Positions 34,320 to 46,468 of a stretch of 64,000 nt of DNA are shown here, one piece after another (position 1 is the stretch's first letter; each line of letters starts with the position of its first letter). This stretch comes from Macrostomum hystrix (taxonomy: Eukaryota > Platyhelminthes > Macrostomidae). Position numbers and translations under genes: made by a program. The DNA lies in the NCBI GenBank assembly GCA_950097015.1, contig CATNEN010000008.1, forward strand, positions 620,001-684,000, given 5' to 3'. The notes below the pieces were generated by a model that saw only the letters and a program-made list of their open reading frames with translations, did not search any database and was not told the DNA's origin.

Positions 34320-36871
34320 TCAGTGCCCGACAGTCGCCGACCCATCGGCAGACACAAGCGCCATAGCGGCGGTGTAAACGCTAGTAAAACAATAGCCCTC
34401 AGCGCCCAGCATGTGACTGTCGTCTAGAAAGTACTCGATATACTTCAGATGACAGAGCAGAGCGGGCTGGCCGGCAGTGGCCACAACGAATGCCAGCACA
34501 GGGACTAGATCGTCGGCGCCAATTTCGCCACTAAATTTGGCACCGGCGCGCATTGCGGCTAGGACGCTGTTGAGTGTATCCTGCAGCAATTGACACTTGC
34601 CCAATGGTGTGCCTGGGGTTGTACACAGACGGCGAAGCAGAGCACGCGATTCCAATAACAGATTGGACGATGAAACTGTTAGATTGGCGAATCTATCGCT
34701 AACAGCGCACAGCTTAGTCAGGACCTCCAGCTGTTCTACCGGCTGCAGGTTAGGCAAACTGCAGTCGTATTCGACAACAATGCCAGCTAGCCTGGCTATG
34801 AGGGGCCGCAGAGCGATGGCTAGGCGGGCCAGGGCTCGCGACTCAAGCTGCGGGTTGAGCAGCCGGCCAGCTAGGAGGGCGGAGCAAGCGGCTACCTCGT
34901 GACTGGCTAGACTGCCGCTGCCGCTGCTGCCCCCACCGCAGAGTAGACAGGCTGCGGGCGCGAGTCGACTCAGCAAACGGCAAGCCAATCGACCGGCGCC
35001 GGCAGTTGAATCGTCGCAGTCGACATCGATGCCACAGTCGGATTCAGTGTCGGATTCGTTGCTAACAGTAGCCGAGTCGGCGGCATCGTCAATAGTTGGC
35101 GGAGTGCCCGGCGGTGTCGTGATCGACAAACGGCTGGCTAATCGGTCGGAGAATGCGGCTAAAAAGGCCGTGAGCGGATGGTCTGGAATGGAGAGCATGT
35201 ACTGCAGCCTGGCTGCTGGCTGGCCTGCAGACTTCTGATACAGCTGATCCCGGTACAGCACCAGGTAGTCGAATTCGCTACAGCGGCAGTACAGCGTGCG
35301 CAGCTCGGCTGCGTCGATGCCCCTGTCCTGATTGGGGCGAGTTCGGGTGGCAACTGTGAGAAATTGACTGTTTCATTATCAGAGGTGGACTAACTTTATG
35401 AATAGATTGATGCTTGCCTCTCGCACCAAGGTCCTGAGCTCGATTCCGCGGCGAGGTCACATTCATTTCGGGCGCAGCCACTGAGACACTTACGCCCTTG
35501 ATGGCCAACCTGCAAGGCACAGTGAAAGTGGACACTGCCTGACGATGAGAAAGTCAGGGCAGATGTACACACCTGTATGAGCGTGTGCCTGCGTACGGTA
35601 TCTGTGTGCTTGTGTGCTCAGGAGTCAGCAAAATGGGCAGAATTGCCTCCTCGCTCGCGGCAGGCCTAGTGTCACCGTGCCATTGCCTGCAGCCCTCCTA
35701 TAATTATAATATAGGGTAGATTGATAATAGGAGTAAATTAATAAGGTCCGGAGCTCTATCTTAGCAATGAGAAACTATTTTTTCGTGTCCTTAAGTAAGA
35801 CATTTTCCTGTCCCCTGTCCATGGACAGATAATTATTACAGAACCCACCTCGGCTAGTCTAGCGGAGTCATCATAGTTGAACACGCCGGCGTGCAGTTGA
35901 AACAGCCGACTGCAGTCAGTCCGCTTAGCCAGCAGGTCGTCCTGCAGCGCCTGCTCGTAAGCGGCCTGTTTTGGCTTAGCCAATTGCAGATTCTCCTCTA
36001 TGCGGCGCTGCAAGGCCAGGTGCAAATTGACTCGCCTTGGATCGCCCGGTGCAAGCGAGCTGGTCCTAGCTAGGTGAGCGCTGTACAATCGCCTGTTCAT
36101 CTCCATGGCCTCCTGCATTGGCGACTTGCGCGGCCCGAGATGAGCGGGCGGAGGCGGCGGCAGGGGCGGCTGTTGCTGCGGTGGCAGGCTAAGCTGAGAA
36201 GGCGGTCGGAACGACGAGGGCTGCTGCATTGCCGCTGCCTTGCCTGCGATGCAGTTTTAACAGCTTCTACTGTGGAACAATATGTACCATTTAGTTGCTA
36301 GGTGCACCGCGCCTACTTCTCTTCTCTGCATCAGCACTTCAGGAGACCTATATCCCTGCCCCTTCAGCACTTCAGGAAACCTATATCCCTGCCCCTTCAG
36401 CACTTCAGGAGGCCACTATGCTATCTCGTGATGATTCTGCGACGAATATCTACTCCGATTTATCAAGCAGCAACTAAACTCTCTTCTGAACCTCATGTTA
36501 CTGACCACAATTACTTTTTAAAGTAGAGAACTGAAGCGTACAGTCTCACCCAGCAGTTCTCCGCTGCGCTCCAGGCACAGCTTCATCAGCCGCATCAGCC
36601 GGCGCTGCTCCTCTAGCTGCTGCTGTGACAGCTGTTCCACCGGAGCCGACGTAGCCGCGGCGGCAGCAGCTGAAGCCGTGGCAGCGGCCAGCACCTGCTG
36701 CATGCAGGCCAGGTATGGAAAGTAACACCTATCGCTCTGGCCCTGCTCGTCTCGACGTAGAACGTCGAGAACTGCCGACACGGCTGCCTGTGCCTGCTGC
36801 TGCTGGTGGCGCTGATCGGCCATTTGCGCTGAACACAGATCGACGGTCGATTGTTGTGAGATATTAGACAT
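34320..36871 (-). CDS. VPS9D1: VPS9 domain-containing protein 1 (VPS9D1), three exons
   Basis: Exons 36871-36550, 36243-35849 and 35327-34320 join in phase to 574 residues (human about 631). Exon 1 has an MIT-like helical region (AVSAVLDVLRRDEQGQ ... LKLCLERSGELLG; the human protein has a comparable CLERA segment). Exon 2 has a Pro-rich stretch and a coiled region (LHLALQRRIEENLQLAKPKQ) aligning with human LSLQRQMMENLVIAKA. Exon 3 has MLSIPDHPL and ends in a VPS9 domain: IGADDLVPVLAFVV and LGAEGYCFTSVYTAAMAL, retaining the Asp and Tyr that VPS9 GEFs use on Rab5-type GTPases. GEF activity is inferred. The exon 3 acceptor (AATCAG) was chosen because it alone keeps phase; a better pyrimidine tract at 35349 would break frame. 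A CTCAG acceptor lies 6 nt before the ATG. Confidence 0.9.
35420..35715 (+). mobile_element. tRNA-derived SINE copy in VPS9D1 intron 2
   Basis: Opposite strand to the gene. The head keeps the B-box-like GAGCTCGATTCCGCGG; the body has the GCCCTTGATGGCCAACC, TGACGATGAGAAAGTCAGGG and CTCAGGAGTCAGCAAAATGG blocks; the 3' end is AT-rich (TATAATTATAATATAG). Confidence 0.85.
36305..36420. repeat. Short 30-bp repeat in VPS9D1 intron 1
   Basis: Three copies of a unit with CAGCACTTCAGGARACCTAT and ATCCCTGCCCCTT in the intron between exons 1 and 2. It may be a nascent minisatellite. Confidence 0.85.
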
Positions 36872-36884
36872 ATGCACCTGAGCC

Positions 36885-37520
36885 GCTGACACCCTTAACA
36901 ACTGACACCCTTAACACCTGACAGCCTTAACAAATGACATCCTTAACACCTGACACCCTTAACACCTGAGAGCCTTAACACCTGACACCCTTAACACCTG
37001 AGAGCCTTAACACCTGACAACCTTAACACCTGACACCCTTAACACCTGACACCCTTAACACCTGACAGCCTTAACAAATGACATCCTTAACACCTGACAC
37101 CCTAAACACCTGACATCCTTAACACCTGACACCCTTAACACCTGACACCCTTAACACCTGACAGCCTGAACACCTGACACCCTTAACACCTGACACCCTT
37201 AACACCTGACACCCTTAACACCTGACACCCTTAACACCTGACACCCTTAACACCTGACACCCTTAACACCTGACAGCCTTAACAAATGACACCCTTAACA
37301 CCTGACACCCTTAACACCTGACAGCCTTAACAAATGACATCCTTAACACCTGACACCCTTAACACCTGACACCCTTAACACCTGACAGCCTTAACAAATG
37401 ACATCCTTAACACCTGACACCCTTAACAAATGACACCCTTAACACCTGACAGCCTTAACAAATGACATCCTTAACACCTGACACCATTAATATATGACAC
37501 CTTTTACACCTGACCCCCTT
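36885..37520. repeat. 16-bp minisatellite at the VPS9D1 5' side
   Basis: About 38 copies of TAACACCTGACACCCT, with GAGAG, CAGCC and AAATG variants. It begins only a few bases upstream of the VPS9D1 exon 1 acceptor. On the transcribed strand each unit reads GTGTCAGGTGTTAAGG, with both an AG/GT junction-like word and the E-box CAGGTG. Positions 37521-37866 are AT-rich and should include the eL13 3' UTR. Confidence 0.95.
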
Positions 37521-37866
37521 AACAGCTGCCGCTAAGTGTACTTTTAAATAAGTACAAGCACTAACTGAGGTATAAATTTGCTGTCGATGCAGTACATAAA
37601 CAGCAGCACGCAACCTTTCAAAGGGCCGCGCAATCAAAGGTTGTTTAACTACATCAATACTTAATAAACATCTAGAACCTCAGAGCCTAAAATAAATAAC
37701 TATGGATAAAATAAAAAAGCAAAAACAACGAATAAACTAAACGTTTTTTAATCCATCAAACAATCAATTTAACAAACAAGCGCCAATGTCGTATATTTTA
37801 ACTCCGTTTTTCATCAGTCGTCTAATGCGCCACCTGCACCCATTACAGTCCATTAAGAGCAGCGGC

Positions 37867-38496
37867 TCATTTCTCTCCCTTGTCGTCGCCGCCCTGGGCT
37901 GCCTTCTTCTTGCGAATGCCGGCCAAGCGCTTGTTGGCCCGCGCCTGCCTGATGGCGTGGAAGGCGTGGAACTTCTTGTCGTCCTCGGACTGGACGCGAG
38001 CCTTCACTCGGCGCAGACGGCGTCCGGGCGCCACAGCCGGCGGCAACGGGCGTTGGACGACGGAGCGCAGCTCTTCCTCGGACGCTTCGCCAGCCTTCGG
38101 CGACTTAGGATTCTTCGGGAACAGAATCAGCTTGCCGCGGTAAGCTTTTAATCGTTGGGCGTTGCGTTGGAGTCCCTCAGCTGAGCGATTCCTGCGGCGA
38201 TGATCAACGGCGATGCCGATGGTGCGAGCGAAACGGCGATTGATGCCGGCCGCTTTGAGTTCGTCCAGGCTGAAGCCGCGGCCGGCACGGACCCGCATGT
38301 TGTAGCGAATGGTCTGGCAGCGGACAACGGGGCGCAGCGGCCCATTGACTGGCCGTGGAGCAACCAGGCGAGCCTTTTCAACGCGGGCCTTTCTACGTCG
38401 CTCCTTGCGCGCGGGCTGGTTGAACCAGGTGCGCACATAGCGCTGCCAGTCCTTGTGAAAGTGGGCATTCGGGATGACGTTGTTGCGCTTCACCAT
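37867..38496 (-). CDS. RPL13: 60S ribosomal protein eL13
   Basis: Intronless frame of 209 codons plus stop; human eL13 has 211 residues. Structural protein of the large cytosolic ribosomal subunit. Signature blocks: [70 protein letters not shown], and [13 protein letters not shown], followed by the usual basic tail. The start [10 protein letters not shown] is fixed by homology, and by a C-rich acceptor (CCCCCCATTCCAG) that ends 11 nt before the ATG. Coding GC is far above that of the flanks. Confidence 0.97.
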   Translation of the reverse strand: MVKRNNVIPNAHFHKDWQRYVRTWFNQPARKERRRKARVEKARLVAPRPVNGPLRPVVRCQTIRYNMRVRAGRGFSLDELKAAGINRRFARTIGIAVDHRRRNRSAEGLQRNAQRLKAYRGKLILFPKNPKSPKAGEASEEELRSVVQRPLPPAVAPGRRLRRVKARVQSEDDKKFHAFHAIRQARANKRLAGIRKKKAAQGGDDKGEK

Positions 38497-38522
38497 GGCG
38501 ACAGTGGCTGGAATGGGGGGCA
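38497..38522 (-). other. Splice acceptor 11 nt before the eL13 start codon
   Basis: Minus strand: a CCTGCCCCCCATTCCAG pyrimidine tract and AG, then an 11-nt leader and the ATG. It implies a 5' UTR intron or spliced-leader addition. Confidence 0.6.
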
Positions 38523-41500
38523 GGTAAAAAATGTTCTAGCACTGCTCTAAAGTTATGAAGAAACGAATAGAACTAAAATCTGAAACTTACAGTGTATAAA
38601 ATTCCATGGCATACACAAAAAAATTATAAAAACATTAACATCTCAATGCCATAATAAATATTATTGATCTATACGTCAAGTCTATATGTCCCCTATAATG
38701 ATACCAATGTTTGTACATATTAACCATAACCACATTTGACAATTTAGCTGGGTCATTATTTTTTAGATGGAAATATAGACAATTTTTTTTGACGGAATAG
38801 CCATTTTGATTGCAATTGGTCTTAATGTGTCCAGCTATAGATAATTATTGTTCATAAATAGCAAACTATATTTTTTCATGAATACCAGGCCATGTGAGTA
38901 ATATGAGGGGTGTCCCAAAACTCCATGAACTTTTTAATTTCAACTGTTTCTGGCCGATCTGAAATATTCAGAATGAAGCAGTTTAAAAGAAAATTATTTG
39001 CTATGAAAATGACTTGCTTTCATATGTCTATTGGTATTGTCGAGATATTTTAATTCTAGTCCCCCCTGCACTACTTCTACAAAGTGCCATAGACAACAGC
39101 TTTAAAGCTGACATCTACTTGAAAAGTCTATAATGATTTAAAACATAAAAAATAACAGTAAAAAAATTATTCATCAACATTGTCCTGAGGCTTCTCTACA
39201 TAGTTGCCACCACCCTGCACACACTTTCTGTCATTGGGTGTATATGTCATCAATGGCATTGGCAAAATCTGAGTGAGGCAGCCTCAAGTTCCCCGTGACA
39301 ATCAAAGATTCATCCATGCAGAAGCTTCATTTTCGGGATGATGGTGAAGTCAGGATGGTGACAAATCTGGAGAGTAAGGTGGGTGTGAGAGCAGCTTGAA
39401 GTTGGTCTGCTCAATCATCTCCACTGTCTTTCTGGCCATGTAGGGGCAATATTGTCATGGTTAGGAAGGTATGGCTTAAGTTTCTATACTGTGACGCAAT
39501 TGTGTTGCCCTTCTTCCAAGAACTTGATTGCAAGTGATCATTATCAAAAAAAGTACATGCTGAAAATATGTAAGATGACAAAGTGTCCAGGTACCTTCCA
39601 CCTATTATTGTTCTGGCTAAAAAGAAATTCAACTGAATGAAAGAATTAAATAAGACTGATATTAATTTATGAGTGTATAGCTAAAGCTATCTACATAAAA
39701 CATATATTAGAGCCACTTAAGCTACAATAATGCAACAGTCAACATTTGCTGAGTTTAAGTCAACAAGCTTAACACCAAACATCCACTTTGTCATGGACAC
39801 TTAAATAATTTTTTTTTCTTATCTGATCTATAAATCATAATACAGATAGTCTAGTCCAGTCTTAAGGACAAAGGATATAACAAAGCAATTGTTACTAAAT
39901 GGGTCACTACTTGTTAACATAGTGGAAAAGTTACATAAGTTAAGTGGCTTTTACCAAAGTAGATTATTGACTTATTCAGTCCCAGTCAAAAAATGAGATT
40001 ATATAATATAGGACCCTAGCTAAACAATGCCTTTTAAATAGGAGAACCAAAGACCTACCAAAAGAAACATATTCTACACTTCTGCTTTCATCAAAAAAGT
40101 TAGCTACTGAATTAAAAGTCTTAAAAAGAATAATAGTTTCCCTATAATAATAAAAAATAATATTTTAGTTTTTTATTCTTATGTCTAGTTACCTAATTCC
40201 AATATTGGTCTACGGCATAGGCATAAATAGCTAACTTTTTTAAAGATGTGCAGTTCAGCTTCATACAGGAAATTATAGACCCGAAAGAAGTTATCGTTTG
40301 AGTGCGCGCGCACCACGGCCGCGCGCGAATTGAGAGGAATAGAGGATTTTAAATTATAAAAGTGATAAGCCAAACAAAATCGCATCGCATTTTTATTCCC
40401 TATTTATTCTTAGCATAAATGTGGCTTTTTAGACATATATATATATATATATATATGTACAAAATCGTACTTTAGATTACCATTGATAATAAGTTAAAGA
40501 TGTGTAAAAGTTTTGAAAACTCCCTTGATATTAACACCTTACCACACCACAGACCACAGTAGTCACTAAGCTAGGCCTACTACAAAAAGGAGAAGTCGGA
40601 GGACTAATTTTATTAAAGCATTTTGTTATTCAATTAAAAATGTGCCTTTTTAAATAACATGTGCCTGCACATGTTACCTTTTATTCTTTAAGGCTCTAAT
40701 ATTTTTAAATATTTTTTTTACTTGTAGGCCACTATTATTGTTATAACAAATAGGCCTGCCTAAAATAGAAAACAATTAAACTAAGTCAGAAAGCTTCAGT
40801 TGACTTAAAGGATAGTGCTCAACTATATAGCATAGGAACCACCTAGCAATATATTAAGATTTTTACTTTATCTGTAGCCAAGGTCTGAACTACACCAAAC
40901 ATGCACCTTTCTTAAAAAATTAGACATGCAATATCCCATATCAGATATCCTTTCCCAAAGGTCTGAAAAAGTGGACTAATAAAATGATAAGTCATTTGTC
41001 TATCTAAATAGAGGGCTCATAGTTTCATCTGCTGCTTACCCAGTTGCATTGAAGTAAAAACTGTAAAACATTTGCTTGCCAAGTCAGTTTTCCAAACTCT
41101 GCCTGCTGAATTTTGTTTGCCAAACCTTGCTTGCAGAATTATTCCTAGCAGATGAAGACATATGTACAGACTGCAAAATGCATTTAAAACACAAGGAAAC
41201 ATAAAAATTAACAACATTACATAGTAAACATAACACAGTACTTGATCAAAGATTTTTCACATTATATATCAACCTTGGTCTCTGCCATGAGATATTTAAG
41301 TGCTCCTGATCTATTTAATGCAGAAAGACAATGATAAAAAGAACATACAGTCACTTTTTTGTGTTGCTGTACTAAAATATTGCATCCATTTTTTTCATTT
41401 ACTAGGCCCCCCCTATGAAGTGGAATATATTAAACATTTTGATTTAGACTAGCAACTAGGGGCCTATACTTTGTAATATAATTGAAGCTCTTGTCTGTCT

Positions 41501-42900
41501 GTCTAAAGGAATTATGCTTGTAGATTTTCTCAAAGTTGCTTAACTAATTCAATATATATACATTTATATTTGCACTATTTTTATAGAATTAAGTAACCAA
41601 ATTTATTTAAGTAGCTTGTATTTGCTCTAAAATTGTGCTATTTTGCCAACAATGGCTGTATATATAATGCTACTTGCCTGCTTTTGAACTATTAGAATAT
41701 GAATAGCATGTATTGACCAATAGTATATTGACCACAATTAGCAATTAATTTATATGCTTTTAAGCCCTGAAATTGACAAATACTAATTAATAAGCAATTG
41801 GAGTGCATCATGCCTAAGGGTTGCAAAATGGGGAGTGACGCCTCCCTGCAGAGGATAGGGCCTACCCCCTGAAGCTAAGTGAAGCAAGAAGAAAGGCATC
41901 ATGAATGTCATCATTAATCCAATTTTTTCAATATGCTATGATCTCATCTCAATCTCTGTTTAATTGAAGCTCTCAAATAACATGGCAATATTTGCAATGA
42001 CATCATCAACAAATTAATTGCAATTTACCATTGTCTCATTTTACATCATTTTATAAGCACTGATAGATAACAATATAACATTGCAATGATCTTATTGCAG
42101 ATTAGCAGTATTAGTAACACAAATGTATTGTTGTCTTATCAAATATTGGCATCAACCATAATATTCTTTATAAGAACATCAGGAGTTGGCAATAATGTCA
42201 TATCTGCTTTGTGATAATGTTTTGGTGATTATATAATCATCTTATGTCACTTTCTAAATGTAATAAACTCATATCATATTTTCAAAAAAGATAACAGTCC
42301 TGTATTAGCTACTAACAGTCTTATTACAATACAACAATCACAAGACATTGTGATCAATGACACATTCAATGATCTTTTCTTTGCATGCATGATCTCATCT
42401 TATTCGGTTGTTCGGTTGGAACAACAATACTAACTGTATATCAAAACTGAAAGAAATGAGGGCACAGGGCTCACAGATATCAATGACAGCACTGAAATAA
42501 TATGGCCTAAAACTAAGATTGAAAAATATCTATGAATATTTGATTAAAATACCCCCTTGGGCACAATGTAACAACTAATGCTACTAAAGAAATGTTAGTT
42601 TTAGCTATTTAGCGATCATGTATATAGAAAATATAAAAAAGTTCTTTGGTCAACTTAGGTAAGAAATTAAGCATACTGTCCATTGATTAAGTAATAATTG
42701 AAATATTAAGTAGGTCCTTAAACAATAAAAATAGCTAGTGACCAATGATCAAGTGTGAAAAATTCCATTTTAAAGCTATTTTAATTTTAATTTTAACATC
42801 TCTGGGCTGGCTGGCTGCCTCCAGACTGCCTTATGGCTTCATAACAACAGCCTCACCCCTTTGCACATCTCTGTTAGCATTATTCTCTTTCAGAGATTAT
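38523..42900. other. Large AT-rich intergenic region
   Basis: Between eL13 and eL36, which are transcribed away from each other. Apart from a mariner remnant and an (AT)n run near 40436-40457 nothing was recognised. GC-containing words of the TAGGCCT type recur (about 40575, 40750, 41405). A patch at 41830-41880 (GGAGTGACGCCTCCCTGCAG) resembles nothing known to me. Confidence 0.5.
38917..39450 (-). pseudogene. Decayed mariner-type transposase remnant
   Basis: The minus strand at 39180-39450 encodes, over shifted frames, pieces of a mariner transposase: a HDNIAPTWP-like block (degraded second catalytic Asp region), KTVEMIEQTNFKLLSHPPYS followed by PDLSP, and a C-terminus CVQGGGNYVEKPQDN. The sequence GAGGGGTGTCCCAAAACTCC at 38916 could be the terminal repeat beyond the 3' end. 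The 5' half and other end were not found. Confidence 0.75.
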
Positions 42901-42924
42901 CTGCACTTTAACCCGCTCCAACTG

Positions 42925-42948
42925 ACAACTTTGCAGCCCAACAATCAA
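42925..42948 (+). other. Possible splice acceptor upstream of the eL36 start
   Basis: ACAACTTTGCAG is followed by a 12-nt leader and the ATG. A second candidate, TTCTCTTTCAG, ends at about 42893. Confidence 0.4.
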
Positions 42949-43266
42949 ATGGCGCCAGCCTATGAGATCTGCGTCGGCCTCAAGAAGGGCCACCGCGTGA
43001 CTGCCAACACGCCTCGCGTCAAGCCAGCCAATCGGCGCGGCAAGTCGACCAAGAATAACAAATTTGTACGCTCGGTGATTCGCGAAATTGTGGGCTACGC
43101 GCCATACGAGAGGCGCATTGTTGAATTGTTGAAAATCTCCAAGGATAAGCGGGCGTTGAAGTTTGCCAAGCGGCGCCTCGGCTCGCACCTGCGCGCCAAG
43201 CGCAAGCGTGAAGAGATGGTGCGTGTTGTTCAGGCGCAGCACCGCAAGAAGGACCCCCAGCAATAA
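42949..43266 (+). CDS. RPL36: 60S ribosomal protein eL36
   Basis: Intronless frame of 105 codons plus stop, the same length as human eL36. Small basic protein of the large ribosomal subunit. Signature: [12 protein letters not shown] near residue 9, [40 protein letters not shown], and [20 protein letters not shown]. The start [10 protein letters not shown] is chosen by family alignment; an upstream in-frame extension from 42745 has no similarity and is probably non-coding leader or outron. The coding region is GC-rich between AT-rich flanks. Confidence 0.97.
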   Translation: MAPAYEICVGLKKGHRVTANTPRVKPANRRGKSTKNNKFVRSVIREIVGYAPYERRIVELLKISKDKRALKFAKRRLGSHLRAKRKREEMVRVVQAQHRKKDPQQ

Positions 43267-43446
43267 GCAGTTGCTGCCTTGAAGGAATTTTATGCTAGTT
43301 GAACACTCAAGCCGTATTTCGCATTATTTTTCATCGAGAAATACATTGGCGCATGCAGGAAAATCCTAACTGTTAAACCTTGACAAGCTGTTTCAGCTTT
43401 GGATGCAAAAATTCATTTGCTGTTTCTTTACAGTTGGTTTTCACTT

Positions 43447-43790
43447 GTCTCGGGGGTGAGTGGCAAAGCGATAAACGCGTCTCGATTCTTCGACGAGGCC
43501 ACATTCATTTGGGGAGCAGCCGCGGAGACAAGACTTGGGGGCCTGACATGCAATTTACGCCCTTGAGGGCTAACCCCTTTTAAGGCACAAAGAGAGTGTA
43601 CGCTGATGACGATAAGAAAGTCAGGGCAGATGTGCACACCTGTGTGAGTGTGTGCCTGCATAAAGTATCTGTGAGCGTGTGTGCTCAGGAGTTAGCGAAA
43701 TGGGCAGAATTGCCTCCTCGCTTGCTACGGGTCTAGTGTCACCAAATGATGTGCCATTCCCTGCAGCCCCTGCAATTTTTATTTTATTTA
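43447..43790 (+). mobile_element. tRNA-derived SINE copy downstream of eL36
   Basis: Near full-length: a head with GGGGGTGAGTGGCAAAGCG and the B-box-like CGTCTCGATTCTTCGACG, body blocks GCCCTTGAGGGCTAACCCC, TGACGATAAGAAAGTCAGGG, GCAGATGTGCACACCTGTGT and GTCACCAAATGATGTGCC, and a TTTATTTTATTTATTT tail. Confidence 0.88.
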
Positions 43791-44029
43791 TTTACGAACG
43801 ATCATGTCTGATGAGTTACATTATCCGCCACAGCAATCTGAGCATGCAGATACGGCATGCAATTTTTACTGAGCTTAATTGAAGCATAAGGCAAATTTTA
43901 TTTAGCTGCATTCGTGCTTTTCTCAACCCAATTGGCTAAGGTAGAAAGGCGAATGATTGCCCTTCGAATGAAGGCAAAGGTATCTCGAATAATAATCCTA
44001 AAACTTACCAATCACCCAACCAATACTCA

Positions 44030-45510
44030 CAACACCTCATCAATCCACATTGTCAATCCACCAAGCTGCACATCAATTTACATAGTCAATCTTCCAAGCT
44101 GCACATCAATTTACATAGTCAATCTTCCAAGCTCCACATCAATTTACATAGTCAATCTTCCAAGCTGCACATCAATTTACATAGTCAATCTTCCAAGCTC
44201 CACATCAATTTACATAGTCAATCTTCCAAGCTGCACATCAATTTACATAGTCAATCTTCCAAGCTGCACATCAATTTACATAGTCAATCTTCCAAGCTGC
44301 ACATCAATTTACATAGTCAATCTTCCAAGCTGCACATCAATTTACATAGTCAATCTTCCAAGCTGCACATCAATTTACATAGTCAATCTTCCAAGCTGCA
44401 CATCAATTTACATAGTCAATCTTCCAAGCTCCACATCAATTTACATAGTCAATCTTCCAAGCTGCACATCAATTTACATAGTCAATCTTCCAAGCTCCAC
44501 ATCAATTTACATAGTCAATCTTCCAAGCTGCACATCAATTTACATAGTCAATCTTCCAAGCTGCACATCAATTTACATAGTCAATCTTCCAAGCTGCACA
44601 TCAATTTACATAGTCAATCTTCCAAGCTGCACATCAATTTACATAGTCAATCTTCCAAGCTCCACATCAATTTACATAGTCAATCTTCCAAGCTCCACAT
44701 CAATTTACATAGTCAATCTTCCAAGCTGCACATCAATTTACATAGTCAATCTTCCAAGCTCCACATCAATTTACATAGTCAATCTTCCAAGCTGCACATC
44801 AATTTACATAGTCAATCTTCCAAGCTGCACATCAATTTACATAGTCAATCTTCCAAGCTGCACATCAATTTACATAGTCAATCTTCCAAGCTGCACATCA
44901 ATTTACATAGTCAATCTTCCAAGCTGCACATCAATTTACATAGTCAATCTTCCAAGCTGCACATCAATTTACATAGTCAATCTTCCAAGCTGCACATCAA
45001 TTTACATAGTCAATCTTCCAAGCTGCACATCAATTTACATAGTCAATCTTCCAAGCTGCACATCAATTTACATAGTCAATCTTCCAAGCTGCACATCAAT
45101 TTACATAGTCAATCTTCCAAGCTGCACATCAATTTACATAGTCAATCTTCCAAGTTGCACATCAATTTACATAGTCAATCTTCCAAGCTGCACATCAATT
45201 TACATAGTCAATCTTCCAAGCTGCACATCAATTTACATAGTCAATCTTCCAAGCTGCACATCAATTTACATAGTCAATCTTCCAATCTCCACATCAATTT
45301 ACATAGTCAATCTTCCAAGCTGCACATCAATTTACATAGTCAATCTTCCAAGCTGCACATCAATTTACATAGTCAATCTTCCAAGCTCCACATCAATCCA
45401 TATTGTCAATCCACTAATCACACTATCAATCCACAATGTCAATCCACCAAGCACCCCATCAATCCACAATGTCAATCCACCAAGCACACCATCAATCCAC
45501 ATTACTAACC
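44030..45510. repeat. 33-bp minisatellite downstream of eL36
   Basis: About 41 copies of a 33-bp unit (CATAGTCAATCTTCCAAGCT plus GCACATCAATTTA) with a GCTCC/GCTGC dimorphism, then diverged copies to 45510 (CATCAATCCACAATGTCAATCC). As 33 is divisible by three, a long plus-strand frame crosses it; I read that as an artefact. Confidence 0.96.
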
Positions 45511-45539
45511 CACTATCACTACTATATATTATCAGTACA

Positions 45540-46468
45540 TTTGCAGATTGCCAACAATTTTTTTTCAGTAGTTCCATAATAAAGAAGGCCTTTGAACACT
45601 GAAATCGAATCGCTTGCTAGCGGAAAGATAAGGCAAAATGAGCTGCACAAAAACAGATTGGAAAGTGCGCGAAACAACTAGCAGTGTAATTGCCAAACCT
45701 TAGCCTACACATTACGCTGTGCCAATGTACAAACGTGCGGTGGAATAGCAAATTGAGCATTGAGCATTGGGCAACATTTTGCTTCAAAACGGGAATAAAA
45801 AAGCGGATAACAAACGGAACCACACATAAAGCGCTATTTTATAAAAATAAATAAGCCAAATAAATTTTGCAATTAAATGCAATTTGAAAATTCTACATTT
45901 TTATAGTATGTGACCTTGGTAACTTAAAAAGTACAGGTGGTATAAGTAGCGACGTTTTCGGAAATAAAATTAGCTTATTAGATTTGTTAAATAAAATCAG
46001 AGCTGCGTTTTAGTGTTTAACTGATTTAAAAGTGTTAAAAAGCCTACTAAACTACTCTTTAGAGTAGTAAAAAATGCACGCCGACTTTGCAATAACCATT
46101 GTTGTTACAAATTCGCTAAAAAGAATTTTATATTTGTAAAAAAATAAAACTGAAAACGGACTAAACAAAATATAAAAGCATAAAGAATGACTTAAAAAAA
46201 TAGACGACAAAAATTTATAAACAATTAGCACCAGGTAGAGAATGCAGGCAGCAGGCATGCTACACAGAGCGGGACGAAACCGAAACACTGAGAGATGCAC
46301 TGTAGAAACCAAAGCAAATAGAATGAAGGAACAATGCAACAGAAAAAATTAACGTAGGGCTTAGGGAGGCTGAAGATTGTTATTTTAATCAATTTTTCAT
46401 AGTTTTTCTCAAACAAACAAACCAAGCGACGGATTAAAAAGCTCCAATAGATAGAGAGACAGCTCTAG
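45540..46468. other. Intergenic/3' flank of NuMA
   Basis: Unique AT-rich DNA between the 33-bp array and the NuMA stop codon. It should contain the NuMA 3' UTR on the minus strand; no other feature was recognised. Confidence 0.5.

Noticed and set aside
35159-35353. VPS9D1 exon 3 starting at the pyrimidine-rich acceptor near 35349
   Set aside because: It would put exon 2 (phase 0) out of frame with the conserved PDHP and VPS9 region; the acceptor at 35328 keeps phase.
37786-38550. Plus-strand frames across eL13
   Set aside because: Antisense shadows of the ribosomal protein gene.
42745-42948. N-terminal extension of eL36
   Set aside because: The upstream in-frame segment has no family similarity, eL36 is full-length from 42949, and candidate splice acceptors lie between.
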